In this document: one piece after another, positions 59,734-64,000 of the stretch
Position numbering within the stretch: position 1 is the stretch's first letter
Layout: the number at the start of each line of letters is the position of its first letter
Assembly: GCA_947625125.1 (NCBI GenBank)
Contig: CANQNF010000003.1
Coordinates: 85,064-149,063 of the forward strand
Reading direction: 5' to 3'
Origin: an uncultured Clostridia bacterium
Lineage (GTDB): Bacteria; Bacillota; Clostridia; Oscillospirales; Ruminococcaceae
DNA: 64,000 nucleotides
Translations under genes and position numbers: made by a program
The notes under the pieces: generated by a model
Told to the model about the DNA's origin: nothing
Seen by the model: the letters and a program-made list of their open reading frames with translations, nothing else
The model's database searches: none

Positions 59734-60235
59734 TCTGTTTTAGAAAATTTATGCAAGAGAACATCTCGATCGTTTATAATAAAAGCAAAAATAGCAAACA
59801 GGGGAATAATATCATTACTGCTTTTGAAATTTGCTTAGACATTAAAGCGACACTTTAGAAAATGCAGTCGCTATCGCAACTGCATGAGATTATAATGAAT
59901 GTGAATTCCATTCGGAACTTCTTTTAATTAGTCAAAGCATATGAAATTGCCATTGGTCATGTTTTATGTGTAAGGTAAGCGTGGGAATGGGTTGCGGGTC
60001 TTTAAGTGTGGGGAACGCGCCCTCCCTCCCCCCTGCCATACCCCTTTAAAATCATCCATTCACCTGTCGAAGTTTGCCATCCCCACTACTGACCTTTTTC
60101 AGTCCAAACGCGTCCGGCCTAAACATATTATACAATGCAATTTTAAACCTTGAGTTTATCTAAAAATCAATCCGACCCCTGCATCAAAATCCCATGCCGA
60201 GGGCGGGTTTTTAATATCAAATTCTTCGTACCGTC

Positions 60236-61912
60236 TCACTCGCTCACAAACCGCATACTGTAAAGCTCGCAGATATTTCCGTACCTCTTCGCATTAAACG
60301 TAAAGAACACGCCCCACTGACCGTCGAGCTTGTCTATCTCGTCCGCAGGCAGGGTGAAAGTCGTCAGCTCCTGCGGCATTTCTTTGGTCAGCTCGATCGT
60401 CCCGAGCTTTTTGCTGCCCTTGCCGACGGAGGTTATATTCCCGTCCTCATCCCGCTCAACCGGCGTATTCACCGCGCTGTCAGGGCGCAAGTAAATGTCC
60501 ACCGTCCCGGTAATGCCGAGCGGCTTCAGCTCGACTTCGAGCGACTTTTTGCCGCCCTTTTCGATGTCAAAATTGAAATATTTTATCCCCGCGACAACTC
60601 CGTTAGTTATATTAACTATCGGCAGGGTCGTGGTCGTTTCGTCATATGCGGGAGTTATGCTCGCCCAGCCCGTGAGATAACTCGCAATGCCCGCAGAGTG
60701 CGTAATATAGGGGTTCAGGCCGTTTATAAAGAAGCCGTTTGAGGTGACTTCCGCCATCGAAATGCGCACCTCTCCGCCCTCCAAGACCGGCTTTTCGTCC
60801 CACTCGACGCTTATCGGCTCGACCATCGACTGACGCGCGTAGGCGTGCAGATTTCGATGATAAAAAACATACCACTGGCCGTTAATTTCGCAGATGCTGC
60901 CGTGGGTGTTGCCGCCAGCAAAAGTCCTGTCATAGCCGCCGTTTTCATTCGGTATGACCTCGCCCGCAGCGTCGACGATTATGCCGCCCCACTTCCACGG
61001 CCCGGCCGGGCTGTCGCTGTAGCCGTAGGCGAGCTGGCTGTAATTTTTGCCGGTCGGCTCATCTTCAAGACCGTTTCGGCTGTAGATGAACACATATTTA
61101 TTGCCGACTTTTCGGATACTGGAAGCCTCAAAAAATCCCCACTTTTTGGTATTTTTATCCTGATAAATATTAAAATCTTCCGAATTGTAATTATCTGCCA
61201 TCATCTGATCGTAGCTCGGGATATTGTGCTTTGCGCTTGTTCCGTATACTAAAGTTGACATATTCTCAGGATCCAGCCTGCCCCAATATGAATCTGTAAA
61301 GCCCCAATATCCGTAGACCGCGCCGTCGTCATCAACAAAAACAGCAGGGTCAAAGCCCAAAGGCCCCTCAGTCTCGGTGGTGCTCTTGAATTTCCAGTTC
61401 ACGACCTCAAAAGGACCGTCGGGTCGGTCGGACTTGCACACCATAGAACCCCGTCCCCAAGCCTGATTGTTGGGATAGAGATAGTATGTTTTAATACCGT
61501 TTTTTTCGACCAAAGCAACGTCCGGGGCATACAAAGTATCCGCCGAATCGTTGACAATTGACTCAAAAATCACGCCGTCTTTTCGCCATGCCGACAGATC
61601 TTCAACCGGCGCGGACCACACCACTAAATCCTTTCCGCAATACTCGGTTTTTAACATATCATGAGATCCGTAAACATACACCCGATACTTTCCCGAGTTG
61701 TCCGGGTCCTCAAAAACATACGGCTCGCCGTCGGGAATGTATTCCCAAAGCGGCAGATATGGGTTGCCCTGATACTCGGCGTCATAGTTCACGACCGCCT
61801 CTAAATTTGATTTATCCATCGTAACTCCTCCGTTTCCTGCGCAGCCGAAAAGCGAAAGCAGCATGGCCGAAATCATCAATATTGAACCTATTTTTCTTAA
61901 ACAGCTTAGCAT
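60236..61912 (-). CDS. Glycoside hydrolase family 43 lipoprotein
   Basis: Surface lipoprotein of 558 residues (lipobox LFGCAGN, Cys at about 24). It carries a five-bladed GH43 domain acting on arabinan or xylan side chains. Blocks typical of the family are seen: PYVFEDPDNSGKYRVYVYGS (first Asp region), TLYAPDVALVEK, GFDPAVFVDDDGAVYGYWG, and GGNTHGSICEINGQWYVFYHR (metal-site His). About 150 C-terminal residues form a CBM6-like beta domain (NFDIEKGGKKSLEVELKP). Exact specificity cannot be read. GGAGG precedes the ATG. It neighbours an AraC stub and a broken GH10 xylanase, so it is the intact survivor of a xylan-use cluster. Confidence 0.88.
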   Translation of the reverse strand: MLSCLRKIGSILMISAMLLSLFGCAGNGGVTMDKSNLEAVVNYDAEYQGNPYLPLWEYIPDGEPYVFEDPDNSGKYRVYVYGSHDMLKTEYCGKDLVVWSAPVEDLSAWRKDGVIFESIVNDSADTLYAPDVALVEKNGIKTYYLYPNNQAWGRGSMVCKSDRPDGPFEVVNWKFKSTTETEGPLGFDPAVFVDDDGAVYGYWGFTDSYWGRLDPENMSTLVYGTSAKHNIPSYDQMMADNYNSEDFNIYQDKNTKKWGFFEASSIRKVGNKYVFIYSRNGLEDEPTGKNYSQLAYGYSDSPAGPWKWGGIIVDAAGEVIPNENGGYDRTFAGGNTHGSICEINGQWYVFYHRNLHAYARQSMVEPISVEWDEKPVLEGGEVRISMAEVTSNGFFINGLNPYITHSAGIASYLTGWASITPAYDETTTTLPIVNITNGVVAGIKYFNFDIEKGGKKSLEVELKPLGITGTVDIYLRPDSAVNTPVERDEDGNITSVGKGSKKLGTIELTKEMPQELTTFTLPADEIDKLDGQWGVFFTFNAKRYGNICELYSMRFVSE

Positions 61913-61946
61913 TTTATTACCTCCGCTCCGATTGTTTGATAATGCA

Positions 61947-61975
61947 ATTATATAATATTACCGGCATGCTGTCAA
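61947..61975 (-). promoter_or_regulatory. Promoter of the GH43 gene
   Basis: On the minus strand, TTGACA (61970-61975) and TATAAT (61947-61952) are spaced by 17 bp. Confidence 0.83.
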
Positions 61976-62028
61976 CGGATTTAGTGCCGAAATTTTTCAT
62001 ATTGTGCTAAGTCACGGCGCAATATCTT

Positions 62029-62160
62029 TTAAACGTCTCGCCTGTATTCCGACGGCAGAAAATGATAAACCTGCTTAAATACTCTTGTGAACGACGAAAC
62101 GCTTCCGAAGCCCACTCGCGAGGCTATTTCAGTAAGCGTAAGGTCGGCACAATATAAAAA
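62029..62160 (-). pseudogene. C-terminal stub of an AraC-family regulator
   Basis: Read on the minus strand, about 62160 to 62029 gives YCADLTLTEIASRVGFGSVS and then SFTRVFKQVYHFLPSEYRRDV before a stop. This is the second helix-turn-helix of AraC regulators and its usual end. The sequence upstream has no AraC-like continuation in any frame, so only the last 40 or so codons remain. The lost gene probably controlled the adjacent GH43/GH10 genes. Confidence 0.75.
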
Positions 62161-62336
62161 ATTCTGACACTAAATCGGTTGAAAGAGTTGCAAACATATT
62201 GTAATATGGTATTGATGGAAAATCATCTTTAAAATGATCGAATGGGCGGCTTTTCGGATAAAAAAGTTTTTGCAGACTGTTGACACCGGCTGAAATATGT
62301 GAGAAAATGTTAATAACAATTTGAAAGGGTGATCTT

Positions 62337-63059
62337 ATGAAAAGATTTTCGGCTGTATTTTTGGCATTTATTATGCTTCTGAATCTTGTCTCCTGCGGGA
62401 AAATCAAGGACGTCAAGGCGGAACTGACCGACCCGAATTTAGAGTATTCTCTTTCCGAAATTGAGCGGCTTTCCGAGCAGGAAATGCACATCTCCGACTA
62501 CGAACTGCCGGCGCTTTATAAGTATTTTGAGGGCAGGCTGAAAATCGGCGTGACCTGCGGCGGGCATGAATATGAAGATTACGAAAACGACGACGTCGCC
62601 AAGGGAATCATGAAAAATTACAACGTCTATGTCCTCGGCAACGAGCTTAAATCCGACTACTGCAACCCTGCCGAGGGCGTTTACAATTTCACCGCCGGCG
62701 ACGGGCTTGTGAATAATGCAAAATACGGGAATGCCGAACTTAGGGGGCACACCATCGTCTGGCACAATCAAATGCCGCAGTGGTGGTTCAAAGCCGACCC
62801 GAACGACCCCGCGACGGTCGAGGAATGCTGCCAAAACGGCACCTTGGCGACCGCCGAACAGCTGAAAGAGCGGCTTCGCACCTACATTTTCGAGCTTATC
62901 CCGCATTTTAAGGACAGCATCAAGTACTGGGACGTCTGCAACGAAGTCTTGAACGACACCGGAAGCGCGGTTCGCCGGGTTCAGGACGGCTCATATTGGG
63001 CTGACATCTTCGGCGACGAAAGTATCGACGCTTTTATTCTTTTCAGCTGCTCATCATGA
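62337..63059 (+). pseudogene. GH10 xylanase lipoprotein, truncated
   Basis: A lipoprotein signal (NLVSCGK) and the first two thirds of a GH10 endo-xylanase: KIGVTCGGHEYED, LRGHTIVWHNQMPQWWF and KYWDVCNEVLND with the acid/base Glu. Homology stops at about GDESIDAF (near 63030). The remaining nine residues come from unrelated sequence, so the nucleophile Glu and the last barrel strands are missing. AAAGGGTGATC precedes the ATG. The product should be inactive. Confidence 0.85.
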
Positions 63060-63115
63060 TATTTCAGAACATCGTTGATTTGCTGTTCGGTATTTGAATA
63101 TTTGTATTTACTCAT
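63031..63115 (-). pseudogene. 5' fragment of a gene fused antisense into the xylanase
   Basis: On the minus strand ATG 63115 opens MSKYKYSNTEQQINDVLKYH, which continues DEQLKRIKAS, a helical N-terminus. It then runs antisense into xylanase sequence and stops at 62981. It follows the gene at 63137 by 21 bases in the same direction and was probably the next gene of that operon, cut at the same junction (about 63030) that truncated the xylanase. Confidence 0.5.
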
Positions 63116-63136
63116 CGTTGCCTCTTAATGTCTCGT

Positions 63137-63763
63137 TTATTCAACTCCTAAGTCGTGCCGCAAGTCTTTGATAGCCCGCTGTAACATAATATTAAGGCTT
63201 TGAAGATAATCCAAACGCTCTTTATCTGCGTCTACCTCCGCTTTCATAGCATTTATTATTGCATCATGCTTTTTGAGCGCTTCCTTGTATAAACGCTCTT
63301 TCTCCTGACGCAGTTGTTTGTTCTTCAAATGCGAGGCAACGCTTACCCCTGCAGCGGCGAGCCCTGCTACAGGTGCGGCAAGCACAAACACGCCTGCTAC
63401 CATACCTCCTCCAACTATAGCTCCTGCCGCAGCAAGACCGGATGTAATACCGGCTGCCGATAGCCCCACAACGCCAAGACCATAGAGTGCCGCAAAAGAG
63501 CCCACTCCTCCTATTCCGGCCCCAAGCGCTCCGGCTAATACCTCTGGAATTGCGCTTTCTCCGATAGTGCGGGCTTTATCATTCAAAGCCGCTGCTGCCT
63601 CATTTACGACATTAACAACCGACTGCATAGAATCTACACTTCGGAAGTTCATATTCTTTTTCTTTTTTACGTATGTATCTTTAGATTTATGTTCCATATT
63701 TTTCACCGTCCTTCCATTATAAATATACCATAATGCTGTGCAAGAATCAACATATCGTGACAT
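63137..63763 (-). CDS. Hydrophobic Gly/Ala-rich protein with C-terminal coiled coil
   Basis: Protein of 208 residues. A Lys-rich N-terminus (about 22-40) precedes a long Gly/Ala/Val region (about 72-150) that could form several membrane helices (GAGIGGVGSFAALYGLGVVG, AAAGAIVGGGMVAGVFVLAA). A charged coiled coil follows (about 152-205, RQEKERLYKEALKKHDAI). The composition resembles colicin- or holin-like membrane-active segments, but no family is recognised. GGGAGG precedes ATG 63763; an in-frame ATG at codon 22 is an alternative start. Confidence 0.65.
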   Translation of the reverse strand: MSRYVDSCTALWYIYNGRTVKNMEHKSKDTYVKKKKNMNFRSVDSMQSVVNVVNEAAAALNDKARTIGESAIPEVLAGALGAGIGGVGSFAALYGLGVVGLSAAGITSGLAAAGAIVGGGMVAGVFVLAAPVAGLAAAGVSVASHLKNKQLRQEKERLYKEALKKHDAIINAMKAEVDADKERLDYLQSLNIMLQRAIKDLRHDLGVE

Positions 63764-63800
63764 GAATAAATACCTCCCTTCTCCGCCAGAACTTTTTCTC

Positions 63801-63895
63801 TGACGGGCAAAGCCCTGTTCTACTGGCCACGCCTAAAGGCGTAGGTTCGGTCCGGCCCTTGCATTTCTTATGTTACCTGCTACCCGTTAACGGGT
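63801..63895 (-). other. Structured leader with several hairpins
   Basis: Between a 33-codon ORF and the gene at 63137 the minus-strand RNA can form GGGC/GCCC (63805-63815), ACGCCT/AGGCGT (63829-63842) and the palindrome ACCCGTTAACGGGT (63882-63895). A CGTCAGA/TCTGGCG pairing lies near 63787-63804. No U-tract follows any of them. It may be a regulatory leader or one end of a mobile element extending beyond the window. Confidence 0.45.
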
Positions 63896-63974
63896 CATTT
63901 ATGCAAAGCTTTACATAAACGAGCTTATGCGCAGAAGAAGCAAATGTAGAGTTAGGTGTTAAAATAGTATTCAT
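63873..63974 (-). CDS. 33-residue small ORF in the leader of the gene at 63137
   Basis: AAAAGGAGA nine bases before ATG 63974 opens a 33-residue frame, MNTILTPNSTFASSAHKLVY to ...INDPLTGSR. It ends at TAA 63873 just past a perfect palindrome that overlaps its last codons. Placement and size suggest a leader peptide or small protein; no match is recognised. Confidence 0.45.
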   Translation of the reverse strand: MNTILTPNSTFASSAHKLVYVKLCINDPLTGSR

Positions 63975-64000
63975 ATAAACAAAGTCTCCTTTTAAACTTT

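Noticed and set aside
59502..59858. 118-codon plus-strand frame upstream of the toxin gene
   Set aside because: It runs antisense through the lipoprotein signal sequence and the toxin promoter, and lacks a ribosome binding site.
62129..62491. 120-codon minus-strand frame between AraC stub and GH10
   Set aside because: Antisense to the GH10 signal peptide; the true AraC reading is in a different frame.
63827..63858. tRNA-like T arm (GTAGGTTCGGTCC)
   Set aside because: No matching acceptor, D or anticodon arms lie at tRNA distances.

Overview
The window looks like chromosome of a Gram-positive anaerobe of class Clostridia, probably a gut or rumen Oscillospirales/Ruminococcaceae-type bacterium. 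The reasons are: a PolC-type replicative polymerase, a complete run of MEP isoprenoid genes, strong GGAGG ribosome binding sites, sigma-A promoters with 16-17 bp spacers (often with an extended -10), Rho-independent terminators, and plant-polysaccharide lipoproteins (GH43, a broken GH10). The family name is inference; no rRNA or tRNA gene was seen.

1-25 kb is housekeeping, mostly on the minus strand: the start of a signal peptidase I gene, rpsF-ssb-rpsR, a RING/zinc-ribbon membrane protein, lepA plus a membrane protein (plus strand), a Cys-rich unknown, then pyrH-frr-uppS-cdsA-dxr-rseP-ispG-polC. After that come der-plsY-gpsA, yceD-rpmF, a P-loop protein, pgi, and a D-Ala-D-Ala-carboxypeptidase homologue in which all three catalytic motifs are altered.

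25-42.5 kb is rich in transporters. A zinc-ribbon ABC exporter pair flanks a DUF1854 gene, and is preceded by a 34-codon leader ORF whose stop codon lies inside a terminator hairpin. Next come an Lrp regulator-aminotransferase-ispE-radical SAM operon, a fused MacB-like ABC protein, and a second, asymmetric ABC exporter pair. 42.5-48.7 kb holds rpsO-pnp, folD, lgt and a lipoprotein. Between these genes sit palindrome-rich non-coding elements (31.2, 45.0 and 48.8 kb) and short dispersed repeats (3.1, 42.2, 48.9 and 49.2 kb).

49.3-64 kb is accessory and partly decayed. It has a frameshifted relaxase, mobC, a direct-repeat (iteron-like) array split by an IS256-family element with an 8-bp target duplication, and a deleted TOPRIM-like gene. 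These are followed by an operon encoding a lipoprotein with a C-terminal HNH-type nuclease toxin, a probable immunity protein, an exported beta-rich protein and an FtsX/MacB-like ABC transporter with one permease split in two. A GH43 lipoprotein, an AraC regulator stub and a GH10 xylanase cut off at a recombination junction come next. The window ends in a hydrophobic coiled-coil protein with a structured leader. The most interesting candidates are the toxin-transporter operon, the leader ORF/attenuator before the DUF1854 exporters, and the split repeat array.
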